Positions 1 to 11,967 of a stretch of DNA of 64,000 nt are shown piece after piece; the first letter of the stretch is position 1, and the number at the start of each line of letters is the position of its first letter. The notes beneath the pieces were generated by a model. That model was given only the letters and a program-made list of their open reading frames with translations. It did no database searches and was not told the DNA's origin. This DNA is from Luteibacter rhizovicinus (lineage in GTDB: Bacteria; Pseudomonadota; Gammaproteobacteria; Xanthomonadales; Rhodanobacteraceae), in NCBI RefSeq assembly GCF_004342265.1, contig NZ_SMCS01000010.1, positions 1-64,000 on the forward strand, written 5' to 3'. Made by a program: the position numbers and the translations under genes.

Positions 1-31
1 GGCCTCCCCAATCGGGGAGGCCTTCGTCTTT
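1..31 (+). terminator. Rho-independent terminator of an upstream gene
   Basis: A perfect 9-bp stem (ggcctcccc with ggggaggcc) closes a 4-base loop and is followed by the T-rich ttcgtcttt. The gene it ends lies before the window. The T tract suits transcription entering from the left. Confidence 0.6.
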
Positions 32-60
32 GCGGCTGTTGCCGGTGCGCGCATCGCGCG

Positions 61-171
61 CGACCCGCAACAGGTCACCGCCAGGGGCTTTATCCTGAAA
101 TACCCGCTACGAGCCATCGTGGCGGGTTTTTCTTTGCCCGCGTTTCCACCGGAAACGACCCGCAACAGGTC
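61..171. repeat. 16-bp direct repeat around a terminator hairpin
   Basis: The 16-mer cgacccgcaacaggtc occurs at 61-76 and again at 156-171. The second copy overlaps a perfect 7-bp inverted repeat at 141-157 (cgtttcc, loop acc, ggaaacg). The repeats bracket the second terminator. No function is recognised. Confidence 0.55.
103..137 (+). terminator. Strong Rho-independent terminator
   Basis: The stem acccgctacg/cgtggcgggt has one G-U pair and a 6-base loop, and is followed by tttttcttt. It makes a second, tandem stop for transcription coming from the left. The rest of 1-295 shows no gene. Confidence 0.7.
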
Positions 172-295
172 TCCCAAAGCCGCGCGTGAGGCACAAGCAT
201 CAGCGCATTCCCGCACCGCCTTCCAGTAACCAAGTCCGCAAGAACTTGCGCCTACCCGCTATCATCGGGAATTACCCAGAAACACGAGATCCCGA

Positions 296-859
296 ATGCA
301 ACGCTCCAACCGCCTAGGCCTGATGTCTTACCTGATCTTCTCTTCGCGCTGGCTGCAGCTGCCGCTCTACCTCGGATTGATCCTTGCTCAGGCCATCTAC
401 GTCGTGCAGTTCCTGCGCGAGCTCTGGCACCTGATCGAAACCTCGCTCCTGCATGGCGGCATCGATGCCGCGGTTGCCGACCAGAGTGCCGAAACGACGA
501 TCATGCTCACGGTCCTCGGCCTGATCGACGTGGTCATGATCTCCAACCTTCTGGTTATGGTGATCGTCGGCGGCTACGAGACGTTCGTTTCCCGTCTTCG
601 CCTCGAAGGCCATCCCGATCAGCCCGAATGGCTATCCCACGTAAACGCCACCGTCCTGAAAGTAAAGCTGGCGATGGCGATCATCGGCATCTCGTCGATC
701 CATCTCCTGGCCACATTCATCAAGGCGAAAAACCTCGATGGAAGCGTAATCATGTGGCAGATTCTGCTGCACCTGACCTTCGTGGTTTCCGCGCTTGCCC
801 TCGGCTTTATCGATCGTGTGATGCAGCCCGCGGCGAGTCGCTCTGGCGCACCGCACTAA
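296..859 (+). CDS. UPF0114 family integral membrane protein (YqhA-like)
   Basis: A 187-residue inner-membrane protein of the UPF0114/YqhA family, whose function is unknown. Three to four hydrophobic segments are visible (about residues 17-38, 68-92, 120-142 and 152-172), and an SRW[12 protein letters not shown] stretch near the N terminus is typical of the family. The length is normal. The start at 296 lacks a clear ribosome binding site. Met10 (position 323) is an alternative, but the family usually begins close to the SRW stretch, so 296 is kept. It precedes glpR by 70 bp and has no obvious link to glycerol metabolism. Confidence 0.75.
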   Translation: MQRSNRLGLMSYLIFSSRWLQLPLYLGLILAQAIYVVQFLRELWHLIETSLLHGGIDAAVADQSAETTIMLTVLGLIDVVMISNLLVMVIVGGYETFVSRLRLEGHPDQPEWLSHVNATVLKVKLAMAIIGISSIHLLATFIKAKNLDGSVIMWQILLHLTFVVSALALGFIDRVMQPAASRSGAPH

Positions 860-929
860 GCCCCGGGAATGACATGGCGAGCCGCAGCGGTCATGATGTC
901 GCTGCGGTTCGCATTTATCTCTGAGAACG

Positions 930-1697
930 ATGGATCCAACACTCAATCGCCGCCAGGAAGAACTGATCGCTCTCGTTCAACGCGAGGGCTTCGTTGCCGT
1001 CGAGCAACTGGCGGTGCATTTCGACGTAACGGCTCAGACGATCCGTCGCGACCTCGCGATGCTGTGCGACGCCGGGTTGCTACGTCGCTATCACGGCGGT
1101 GTAAGTCCGCCCTCGAGCGTCGAAAATCTGGCCTACAACGCACGAAAAGGCCTCCTGCAAGCCGAGAAGCAACGTATTGCCGCACTACTTGCGCGGCACA
1201 TTCCCGATGGTGCATCGCTCTTCATCAATCTAGGGACGACCAACGAAGACGTAGCGCGCGCATTGCTCGCGCACAAAGGCCTTCGCGTCATTACCAACAA
1301 CCTCAATGTCGCGATCATGCTCAGCGACAACCCGTCGTTCGAGGTGATCGTCGCGGGCGGTGTCGTTCGGGGAAGGGACCATGGGGTGACGGGCGAAGCG
1401 ACGATCGAGCTGATCCGTCAGTTCAAGGTGGACTTCGGCATCGTCGGTATTTCCGGTATCGACCTGGACGGAACGCTCCTCGATTTCGACTACCAGGAAG
1501 TTCGCGTGGCCCAGGCGATCATCGAGCATTCGCGCCAGGTCTATCTGGCCGCCGATCACACGAAGATAGGGCGCAACGCCCTCGTGCGACTCGGATCGCT
1601 CTCGCGCGTGGACGCCTGGTTCACCGACCAGGCCCCGCCAGAACCGCTCGCGGCGTTTCTCGAGACCGCGGGAACGCACCTGTATATCGCCGACTGA
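930..1697 (+). CDS. glpR: DeoR-family repressor of glycerol-3-phosphate regulon
   Basis: A 255-residue cytoplasmic repressor. The N-terminal DeoR winged helix-turn-helix (residues about 5-60, with the TAQTIRRDL recognition helix) is followed by the sugar-phosphate isomerase-like effector domain (about 75-235), which in this family binds glycerol-3-phosphate. The length equals E. coli GlpR. The function is supported by position: it sits directly upstream of glpD-glpF-glpK, and GlpR-like half-sites lie in the glpD leader. Inference: it represses glpD, and probably glpF and glpK, until glycerol-3-phosphate accumulates. Confidence 0.88.
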   Translation: MDPTLNRRQEELIALVQREGFVAVEQLAVHFDVTAQTIRRDLAMLCDAGLLRRYHGGVSPPSSVENLAYNARKGLLQAEKQRIAALLARHIPDGASLFINLGTTNEDVARALLAHKGLRVITNNLNVAIMLSDNPSFEVIVAGGVVRGRDHGVTGEATIELIRQFKVDFGIVGISGIDLDGTLLDFDYQEVRVAQAIIEHSRQVYLAADHTKIGRNALVRLGSLSRVDAWFTDQAPPEPLAAFLETAGTHLYIAD

Positions 1698-1768
1698 AGT
1701 CGGCGCCTCTCCTCCCCGCCAGCCATCCCGCCCGGTGCTCCGCTGCACTGCAGCGTGCGATGTTTGTA

Positions 1769-1872
1769 AATGTTCGAATATGATCGATAACGTTCGCTCA
1801 TGGCGAAATATGCGTGCCATACGCAAATATTGCCGCTTACAATTTTCATTTGTCTCATAAATCGAACGTTCC
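1769..1872 (+). promoter_or_regulatory. Putative GlpR operators and glpD promoter region
   Basis: The 238-bp glpR-glpD gap contains an AT-rich stretch unlike its surroundings. The 10-mer aatgttcgaa at 1769-1778 matches the E. coli GlpR half-site WATKYTCGWW exactly. The 10-mer atcgaacgtt at 1861-1870 matches the reverse half-site with one mismatch, and aacgttcgct at 1789-1798 is a weaker copy. Their spacing over about 100 bp would allow multi-site repression. Exact -35/-10 boxes cannot be fixed by eye. Confidence 0.5.
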
Positions 1873-1935
1873 CTGGCGTATGGTTCTCCCGGTCGACGGC
1901 CTTCTCCGTCGTAAGCCTTGCCTTCGGAGTGGTGA

Positions 1936-3438
1936 ATGATCGAGCAGGTCGATGTACTGGTAGTCGGTGGCGGCATCAATGGCGCCGGCATCGCGCGCGA
2001 CGCGGCGGGACGGGGAATGTCGGTCGTACTTTGCGAGCGTGACGACCTCGCCTCGCATACGTCGAGTGCAAGCACCAAGCTGATTCACGGCGGTTTGCGC
2101 TACCTCGAGCAGTTCGAGTTCGCACTGGTAGGCAAGGCCCTCGCCGAGCGCGAAGTGTTGCTGCGTGCGGCGCCGCACATCATCTGGCCGCTGCGTTTCG
2201 TCCTGCCACATCAGCCTCACTTGCGTCCGGCCTGGATGATTCGCATCGGCCTGTTCCTCTACGACCATCTCGGTCGCGGCCGCCGCACGTTGCCGGGCTC
2301 GCGGCGCATTCGTTTCAGTAAACACGTCGCCGGCGAACCGCTGCGCGACGAGTTTCACGTTGGCTTTGTTTATTCCGATGCCTGGGTGCAGGACGCGCGG
2401 CTCGTGGTTCTCAACGCGATGGATGCCTCACGGCGTGGTGCAGAGATACTCACGCACACGCGTTGCATCAGTGCAAAACGCGATGGTACGGAATGGATCG
2501 TCGAGCTCGAATCGGAGAAGGAGGGCCGGCGTACCATTCGTGCGCGTGCGCTCGTCAATGCGACCGGTCCCTGGGCCTCGTCGTTTCTCGACGACGTGGC
2601 TCACGTAAAGCACGATCACGCACTGCGTTTGATCAAGGGCAGCCACATCGTCGTGCCGAAGCTGTTCGAACATCGCTACGCGTACATTTTCCAGCAGCCC
2701 GATCGCCGCATCGTCTTCGCCATACCCTACGAACGCGACTTCACCCTCATCGGTACCACCGATATCGAATACCGTGCCGATCCGGCGCATCCGGCCATCG
2801 ACGCGGAAGAAACGTCCTATCTGTGCGAGGCGGCCAATCGCTATTTCAAGCGCAGCCTAGCGCCTGCCGATGTGGTGTGGAGTTACAGCGGGGTGCGGCC
2901 ATTGCTTGAAGACAAGAGTGGCAACGCGTCGGAAGTGACACGCGATTACCACATCGAACTCGATCAAAACGGGCCGCCGTTGTTGAATGTGTTCGGCGGA
3001 AAGCTCACCACCTACCGGAAGCTCTCCGAGGAAGCCGTCGATCTTCTCGGTCCGGCGTTGGGGAATCCCCAGCCGGCATGGACTGGCACGGGACACGCGC
3101 TGCCTGGCGGCGGCGAGTTCGACATCGATGCGCTGCTTGCCGACGTTCGCGCGGATCGCCCATGGCTACCGGAAGATCTGGCATGGCGACTGGTGCACAG
3201 CTACGGCACGCATGCGCGCGATCTCCTTGGCGAAGCATCGGGACTGGAAGCGCTCGGTCCGCATTTCGGCGGTGGCCTGTATCGGGCCGAAGTGGATTAC
3301 CTCGTGAGACACGAGTGGGCAACGCAGGTCGAAGACATTCTCTGGCGTCGAAGCAAGCTTGGTTTGCGTCTGGTTCCCGCCGAGGTCGAGCGTCTTGCGC
3401 GGTACCTCGACGAAAAGAAAATCGCCACGAGCGCGTGA
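1936..3438 (+). CDS. glpD: Aerobic glycerol-3-phosphate dehydrogenase
   Basis: A 500-residue FAD-dependent, membrane-associated enzyme that oxidises sn-glycerol-3-phosphate to dihydroxyacetone phosphate and passes electrons to quinone. The N terminus shows the FAD Rossmann fingerprint (VVGGGINGAGIARDA, residues about 9-23) and the GlpD signature HGGLRYLEQFE near residue 51. The C-terminal GlpD-type domain covers about 390-500. The length is usual. It is the first structural gene of the glp cluster, with the putative GlpR operators in its leader. Confidence 0.95.
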   Translation: MIEQVDVLVVGGGINGAGIARDAAGRGMSVVLCERDDLASHTSSASTKLIHGGLRYLEQFEFALVGKALAEREVLLRAAPHIIWPLRFVLPHQPHLRPAWMIRIGLFLYDHLGRGRRTLPGSRRIRFSKHVAGEPLRDEFHVGFVYSDAWVQDARLVVLNAMDASRRGAEILTHTRCISAKRDGTEWIVELESEKEGRRTIRARALVNATGPWASSFLDDVAHVKHDHALRLIKGSHIVVPKLFEHRYAYIFQQPDRRIVFAIPYERDFTLIGTTDIEYRADPAHPAIDAEETSYLCEAANRYFKRSLAPADVVWSYSGVRPLLEDKSGNASEVTRDYHIELDQNGPPLLNVFGGKLTTYRKLSEEAVDLLGPALGNPQPAWTGTGHALPGGGEFDIDALLADVRADRPWLPEDLAWRLVHSYGTHARDLLGEASGLEALGPHFGGGLYRAEVDYLVRHEWATQVEDILWRRSKLGLRLVPAEVERLARYLDEKKIATSA

Positions 3439-3591
3439 GCGCCCTGAAGACAAATTGAACGAAGAGGGCGCGCGTCGCTCCATGGGCGAAGCGCGTGTGT
3501 AGTGACTGGATCCGGACGGCTGGCGTTCCGGGCCTTGGCCAGATGGCACAGAGTGATCGTGCCGTCTGAGTGGATACAGGAGAGTGCGTCC

Positions 3592-5813
<2,222 letters not shown>

Positions 5814-5834
5814 GCGGCTTTACCGCTTCCTAGG

Positions 5835-5927
5835 TTTCGCGCGCAGGCGCGCTCCCACAGAAGCTGGTTGTGCAGGTGCCTTGCTCTCTGGGGGAGCGCG
5901 CCTGCGCGCGAAGCCTGCGAAGCGAAG
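5835..5927. repeat. REP pair (GTGG family), head-to-head order
   Basis: An inverse REP (tttcgcgcgcaggcgcgc with ctcccacag, 5835-5860) is followed by a direct copy at 5889-5927 (gggggagcgcgcctgcgcgc then gaagcc). The inverse copy comes first, opposite to most pairs in the window. It sits in the glpK/kinase tail-to-tail gap. Confidence 0.75.
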
Positions 5928-5939
5928 ATACAAAGCGCA

Positions 5940-5976
5940 TAAAAAAGGCGATGCCCGAAAGCATCGCCTTTTTTCA
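5940..5976. terminator. Bidirectional terminator between glpK and the PfkB kinase
   Basis: An A tract, the stem ggcgatgc/gcatcgcc with a small loop, and a T tract form a symmetric hairpin that can stop both glpK (plus) and the convergent kinase gene (minus). Confidence 0.85.
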
Positions 5977-5994
5977 TCGCATCGAAGCGACGCG

Positions 5995-6930
5995 TTACGC
6001 GAACGAATATCCGAACTGTTCGTTGAACTCGCTGGCGAACTGCTCGTACGTAAAGCTCTGGTTCTGCGTGCCCGGATGCTCGACCTTCAACGCGCCCATC
6101 AGCGACGCCATGCGGCCGACCGTCTTCCAGTCGTAGCCCTTCATGATGCCAAAGATCAGACCCGCGCGATAAGCATCGCCGCAGCCGGTGGGGTCGACGA
6201 CCTGACGCTCGCGTGCCGGCGGGATTTCAATCACGTCGCCGGCGGTGTGGATCAGCGAACCGCGCGGACCCTGTGTGACGATATACGCCGTGACGTGCGA
6301 AGCGATTTCCGTCGCGCTCCATCCCGTGCGCTGCTGCAGCAGCTGCGACTCGTAATCGTTGACGATGACATACGTCGACTTCTCGATCATCGAGCGGAAC
6401 TCGTCGCCGTTGAACAGCGGCATCGCCTGGCCCGGATCGAAGATGAAGGGCACGCCGCGCGCCGCGAATTCGTCCACATGCTGGAGCATCGCATCGCGAC
6501 TGTCCGGCGCAACGATGCCGAACTCGCAGTCGGGAATATCGCGCACGTGGTTTTCATGGGCGCTGGACATCGCGCCCGGATGGAACGCGGTGATCTGGTT
6601 GTTATCCAGGTCGGTCGTGATGAAGCACTGCGGCGTGAACTGGTCGTCGTACTGACGGACGTTGTCCAGGCTGATGCCGCAGTTGACCAGATGCGTGCGG
6701 TACGGCGCGAAGTCCTGGCCAACGGTTGCCACCGGCATCGGATTGCCGCCGAGCAGTTTCAGGTTGTAGGCAATGTTGCCCGCGCAGCCGCCGAACTCGC
6801 GACGCATGCGCGGCACGAGGAACGAAACATTCAGGATATGAACCTTGTCCGGAAGGATGTGATTCTTGAACTGATCCGGGAACACCATGATGGTGTCGTA
6901 AGCCAAGGAACCGCAGATAACGGCTGTCAT
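5995..6930 (-). CDS. PfkB-family carbohydrate/nucleoside kinase (adenosine kinase-like)
   Basis: A 311-residue ribokinase/PfkB-fold kinase. The N-terminal region has FGGCAGNIAYNLKLLGG (about residues 44-60), matching PfkB signature 1. The C-terminal signature DPTGCGDAYRAG (about 244-255) contains the catalytic Asp. The sequence resembles bacterial adenosine-kinase-like members more than ribokinase, but the substrate cannot be fixed from sequence alone. The open frame extends further upstream. The start at 6930 is chosen because the protein then begins at the usual first beta strand (TAVICGSLAYD). It is transcribed away from mreB. Confidence 0.8.
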   Translation of the reverse strand: MTAVICGSLAYDTIMVFPDQFKNHILPDKVHILNVSFLVPRMRREFGGCAGNIAYNLKLLGGNPMPVATVGQDFAPYRTHLVNCGISLDNVRQYDDQFTPQCFITTDLDNNQITAFHPGAMSSAHENHVRDIPDCEFGIVAPDSRDAMLQHVDEFAARGVPFIFDPGQAMPLFNGDEFRSMIEKSTYVIVNDYESQLLQQRTGWSATEIASHVTAYIVTQGPRGSLIHTAGDVIEIPPARERQVVDPTGCGDAYRAGLIFGIMKGYDWKTVGRMASLMGALKVEHPGTQNQSFTYEQFASEFNEQFGYSFA

Positions 6931-6936
6931 GCGTAG

Positions 6937-8244
<1,308 letters not shown>

Positions 8245-8295
8245 TCGGTGCTGACGACGGGGCTCATCGCGCGTCCCGTCGTCCTCGCCAAAGCC

Positions 8296-8434
8296 GGGTG
8301 CGTATCCGCACCCGCAATCCTTCGTAATACCGCGTTCGCCGACCGGCGAACGCCGGCCTGGGTACAGAGCCTCCATGCATCCCACGCTTCCAGCCTCGTC
8401 GTCCACCGATCCGACGCGCCGCTTCGCGGCGGGC
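8296..8434 (+). other. Three short hairpins in the mreB-mreC gap
   Basis: The 218-bp gap holds three perfect or near-perfect stems: gggtgcg/cgcaccc at 8296-8313, cgttcgcc/ggcgaacg at 8333-8352, and cgccgc/gcggcg around 8417-8432. None has a T tract, so none is a simple terminator. They may protect or attenuate the mreB message relative to mreCD. Confidence 0.4.
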
Positions 8435-8462
8435 GTCGTGTCGTCCGGAGCGTGCTGACGTC

Positions 8463-9473
8463 ATGGCACTGAACAGGGATGATTCCTCGCCGCTGTTTGC
8501 CGGGTCCGTCGCCGGTACGCTGAAGCTCATCGTGTACCTGGCGCTGGCCTGCATCCTGATGGTGCTCGACCACCGCGGCGGCTGGCTGGCCAACGTGCGC
8601 TACGGACTGTCGCTGGTCGTCGAGCCGGTTTACCGCATCGCGGGCCTGCCGTCGCAGGGCTTCCACGCCGCCACGGTGGCTTTCGCCGATCGCCAGCGCC
8701 TGACCGAATCGAACCAGCGTCTTCGCGAGGATCTATTGCTGGCCAATGCCAAGCTCAACCGCATGGCATCCGTCGCCGAGCAGAACACGCGTCTGAAGGA
8801 GCTGCTGGACACCCAGCACAGCCTCAATCTCAACGTGCAGCTCGCACGCCTGATTGGCGTCGACCTCGGCACCTTCCGGCATCGCATCGTGCTGAACGTC
8901 GGCGCCCGCGACCAGGTGAAGCCCGGCCAGGTCGTCATCGACGCGCGCGGCGTGATGGGGCAGGTGGTCGATGTCATGCCCACCACGTCCGTGGCCATGC
9001 TCATCACCGATCCGAACCACGCCATTCCCGTGACTATCGAACGCACGGGCCTGCGTACCATTGCCTACGGCTCCCGCGCGGGCGACATGCTGGTGCTGCC
9101 CAATATTCCCGTGTCGTCCGATGTGCGGGAGGGCGACAAGCTCGTCACCTCCGGCCTCGGCGGCCGCTTCCCGCCCGGATTTCCGGTCGGCGAAATCCGC
9201 GACGTGGCGCAGACGCCATCGGGCACGTTCCTTTCGGCGCAGGCTCGCCCCGCCGCCGATCTGGATCGCAGCGAGGACGTCCTGCTGCTGCACGATCTCG
9301 CCGAGCCCGCCGGTCCGCCGCCGCCCGCGCCTGTCGCAGGCCCGCCCGCGGATATGGCCATGCCAGCCGCGCCGCCCGCGGCAACGCTGCCCAGCGTGAC
9401 GTCGCCCACCGCGACGCCCGTGCCGGCGCGCGCCTCTACCGCCACGACGACCCGGCCGGCGGTGAATCCATGA
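8463..9473 (+). CDS. mreC: Rod shape-determining protein MreC
   Basis: A 336-residue bitopic membrane protein that links MreB to the periplasmic peptidoglycan synthases. One N-terminal membrane segment (about residues 20-37) is followed by a periplasmic coiled coil (about 70-115, rich in Glu/Leu/Arg) and the MreC beta-barrel core (about 120-275). The C-terminal 50 residues are a Pro/Ala/Thr-rich tail, longer than in E. coli and common in this order. The stop overlaps the mreD start by 4 bp. Confidence 0.93.
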   Translation: MALNRDDSSPLFAGSVAGTLKLIVYLALACILMVLDHRGGWLANVRYGLSLVVEPVYRIAGLPSQGFHAATVAFADRQRLTESNQRLREDLLLANAKLNRMASVAEQNTRLKELLDTQHSLNLNVQLARLIGVDLGTFRHRIVLNVGARDQVKPGQVVIDARGVMGQVVDVMPTTSVAMLITDPNHAIPVTIERTGLRTIAYGSRAGDMLVLPNIPVSSDVREGDKLVTSGLGGRFPPGFPVGEIRDVAQTPSGTFLSAQARPAADLDRSEDVLLLHDLAEPAGPPPPAPVAGPPADMAMPAAPPAATLPSVTSPTATPVPARASTATTTRPAVNP

Positions 9474-9961
9474 ATCGTCAACGCGTTCGTCTCCTGTGGT
9501 TCATCGCGACCTTGCTCGGGTCGCTGTTCCTCATGCTCATTCCGCTGCCGTCGCCGCTGACGCCGCTGAAACCCTACTGGCCCGCGCTGGTGCTGCTGTA
9601 CTGGTGCCTGCAATCGGGCGATCGCGTGACGCTCGGGCTCGCCTTCTGCATCGGCGTGGGCGCCGATCTGTTCGACGGCGTGTTGCTCGGCGAACAGGCG
9701 TTGCGCCTGACGGCGATGGTCTTCATCGCGCTGCGCTTCCGCTCGCGGCTGCGTTTCTTCCCGATGTGGCAGCAATCGCTGGCCGTGCTCGCCTTCCTGC
9801 TCAACGACCGTGTGCTGCTGTTGCTGGTGCGCGTGCTGGGCGGTGACGCGCTGCCGCCCGCCGAATACTGGATATCGCCCTTTGTCGGCGCGGCGATCTG
9901 GCCGTTCCTGTTCCTTATCCTCGACGACCTCCGTGCGCGACTGCGCATCCACGAGGCATGA
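9470..9961 (+). CDS. mreD: Rod shape-determining protein MreD
   Basis: A 163-residue polytopic inner-membrane protein with five or so hydrophobic helices, the usual size for MreD. It lies between mreC and mrdA with ATGA overlaps on both sides (9470-9473 and 9958-9961), which implies translational coupling. It is a member of the elongasome; its biochemical role in the family is structural. Confidence 0.9.
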   Translation: MNRQRVRLLWFIATLLGSLFLMLIPLPSPLTPLKPYWPALVLLYWCLQSGDRVTLGLAFCIGVGADLFDGVLLGEQALRLTAMVFIALRFRSRLRFFPMWQQSLAVLAFLLNDRVLLLLVRVLGGDALPPAEYWISPFVGAAIWPFLFLILDDLRARLRIHEA

Positions 9962-11967
9962 GCACGCGGCGCGCATCCATCAAGGAAATGCGCGGCGAAG
10001 TGGCGCTTTTCAGGCGCCGCGCGCTGGCCGGGTTCGGGCTGATCCTGCTCGGGCTTTCGGCGCTGATCTGCCGCTACGTCTACCTGCAGGTGATGCACCA
10101 CGACGAGTTCGCGGCGCGCTCGGAACAGAACCGCATCAAGCCGCGCGCCATTCCGCCCGCGCGCGGTCTGATCTACGATCGCAACGGTGTGCTGCTGGCC
10201 GATAACGTCCCGGCCTTCCGGCTGGAAGTCACGCCCGAGCAGGTCAAGGACATGGACGGCATGCTCGCGCGGCTGGGCAATGTCGTACCGATCAGCGACG
10301 ACGACATCGAGACGTTCAAGAAGCAGGCGAAGGCCGGTCGACGCTTCGACGGCATCCCGCTGAAGCTGAAGCTCACCGAGGACGAGATCGGCCGCTTCGC
10401 CGTGAATCGCTGGCGATTCCCCGGCGTGGACGTCGTGCCTTATCTCACGCGGCGCTATCCCCAGGGTGCGCGTATGGCGCATGTCGTGGGTTACGTCAGT
10501 CGCATCGACGCCGACGATCTCAACCGTCTGGACGAAGCGCGCTACAAAGGCACGACGCATGTCGGCCGCATCGGCATCGAGCGCTACTACGAAGACCTGC
10601 TGCACGGCATGCCGGGCTACGAGCTGGTCGAAGTGAACGCCGATGGCCGGACCCAGGCCGTACTCGATACGACGCCGCCCACCCCCGGCAAGAATATCTA
10701 CCTCAGCATCGACGTTCGCCTGCAGAAAGTCGCCGAGGAAGCGTTCGCGGGCCGATCGGGCGCCGCGATCGCCATCGATCCGCGCAACGGTCAGGTGCTG
10801 ACCTTCGTCAGCGTGCCGGACTACGACCCCAATCTCTTCGTCAACGGCATCAGCCATGCCGACTACACCGCGCTGATGACCGCGCCGGACAAGCCGCTGT
10901 ACAACCGTGCATTGCGCGGCGTGTATCCGCCCGGCTCGACGGTGAAGCCGTTCATTGCCCTGGGCGGTCTGGAGCTTGGGTTGCGCCGCCCTTCGGACAC
11001 AGTGCTGTCGACGGGCGAGTTCTGTATTCCGGGACAGTCCCGCTGCTATCGCGACGATGTGCGCGGCGGCAACGGTGTCGTCAATATGGTCCGCGCCATC
11101 GAGAAGTCGACGAATACGTACTTCTACAGACTCGCGCTCGACATGGGCATCGATCGCTTCAGTGGCTGGATGAGCAAGTTCGGCTTTGGCAGCAAGACCG
11201 GTATCGATCTGGTGGGCGAGGTGGAAGGCATCCTGCCGTCGCGCGAGTGGAAGGCCACGCGCAGCAAAGCGGGCTGGTACCCGGGCGAAACCGTCATCGC
11301 CGGCATCGGCCAGGGTTACTGGTCCGTCACGCCGTTGCAGCTGGCCCATGCCACGGCGACATTCGCGGGCAAGGGCATCCCGTATACCCCGCATCTGCTG
11401 CTGGATACCCAGGATGGCGTCGATAGTCCGCGCGTAGCGCAGAGCTTCCCGCCCGGCGAGTCGATCATCAAGAAACAGGCCGACTGGGACGCGGTCGACC
11501 AGGGCATGATCGCCGTGATCAACGGCACGGGTACCGGTAAGGGCCTCGGCAAGGGTTTTCCCTACGTGATCGCCGGCAAGAGCGGCACGGCGGAACGTTT
11601 CTCGCGTACCACCAACGCTTACAACGAAAACAAGAATCTCGCTTACCTGGCGACTCGCCATCGCGCTCTCTTTATCGCGTACACGCCAGCGGAAGATCCG
11701 CGCATCGCCGTGGCCGTCGTGCTCGAAGCGGGCGCGTGGGGCGCGAAAGATTCCGGTCCCATCGCGCGCAAAATTCTCGACGAATGGGTCGTGGAGCAGG
11801 GCGGCCCGCGGCCGACCGATCCGGGTCCGATCGATGCCGTCACCACCGAACCGGTGCCCGACGCCGAGCATGAGCCCGCGCCCGGCAGCTCGTCCCCGTC
11901 CGATGCACCGGGCGGCGCGCCCGCCGATGTGCCCGCCGATGCCGAATCCACCGGAGACACGCCATGA
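9958..11967 (+). CDS. mrdA: Penicillin-binding protein 2, elongation transpeptidase
   Basis: A 669-residue class B PBP that cross-links peptidoglycan during lateral growth. It has a membrane anchor at about residues 22-42, a PBP dimerisation/pedestal domain (about 65-235) and a transpeptidase domain. The catalytic triads are visible: STVK with nucleophile Ser near 327, STN near 384 and KSGT near 541. A Pro/Ala-rich C-terminal tail after about 610 is unusual relative to E. coli PBP2. The gene overlaps mreD and rodA by 4 bp each, matching the PBP2-RodA partnership. Confidence 0.95.
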   Translation: MSTRRASIKEMRGEVALFRRRALAGFGLILLGLSALICRYVYLQVMHHDEFAARSEQNRIKPRAIPPARGLIYDRNGVLLADNVPAFRLEVTPEQVKDMDGMLARLGNVVPISDDDIETFKKQAKAGRRFDGIPLKLKLTEDEIGRFAVNRWRFPGVDVVPYLTRRYPQGARMAHVVGYVSRIDADDLNRLDEARYKGTTHVGRIGIERYYEDLLHGMPGYELVEVNADGRTQAVLDTTPPTPGKNIYLSIDVRLQKVAEEAFAGRSGAAIAIDPRNGQVLTFVSVPDYDPNLFVNGISHADYTALMTAPDKPLYNRALRGVYPPGSTVKPFIALGGLELGLRRPSDTVLSTGEFCIPGQSRCYRDDVRGGNGVVNMVRAIEKSTNTYFYRLALDMGIDRFSGWMSKFGFGSKTGIDLVGEVEGILPSREWKATRSKAGWYPGETVIAGIGQGYWSVTPLQLAHATATFAGKGIPYTPHLLLDTQDGVDSPRVAQSFPPGESIIKKQADWDAVDQGMIAVINGTGTGKGLGKGFPYVIAGKSGTAERFSRTTNAYNENKNLAYLATRHRALFIAYTPAEDPRIAVAVVLEAGAWGAKDSGPIARKILDEWVVEQGGPRPTDPGPIDAVTTEPVPDAEHEPAPGSSSPSDAPGGAPADVPADAESTGDTP

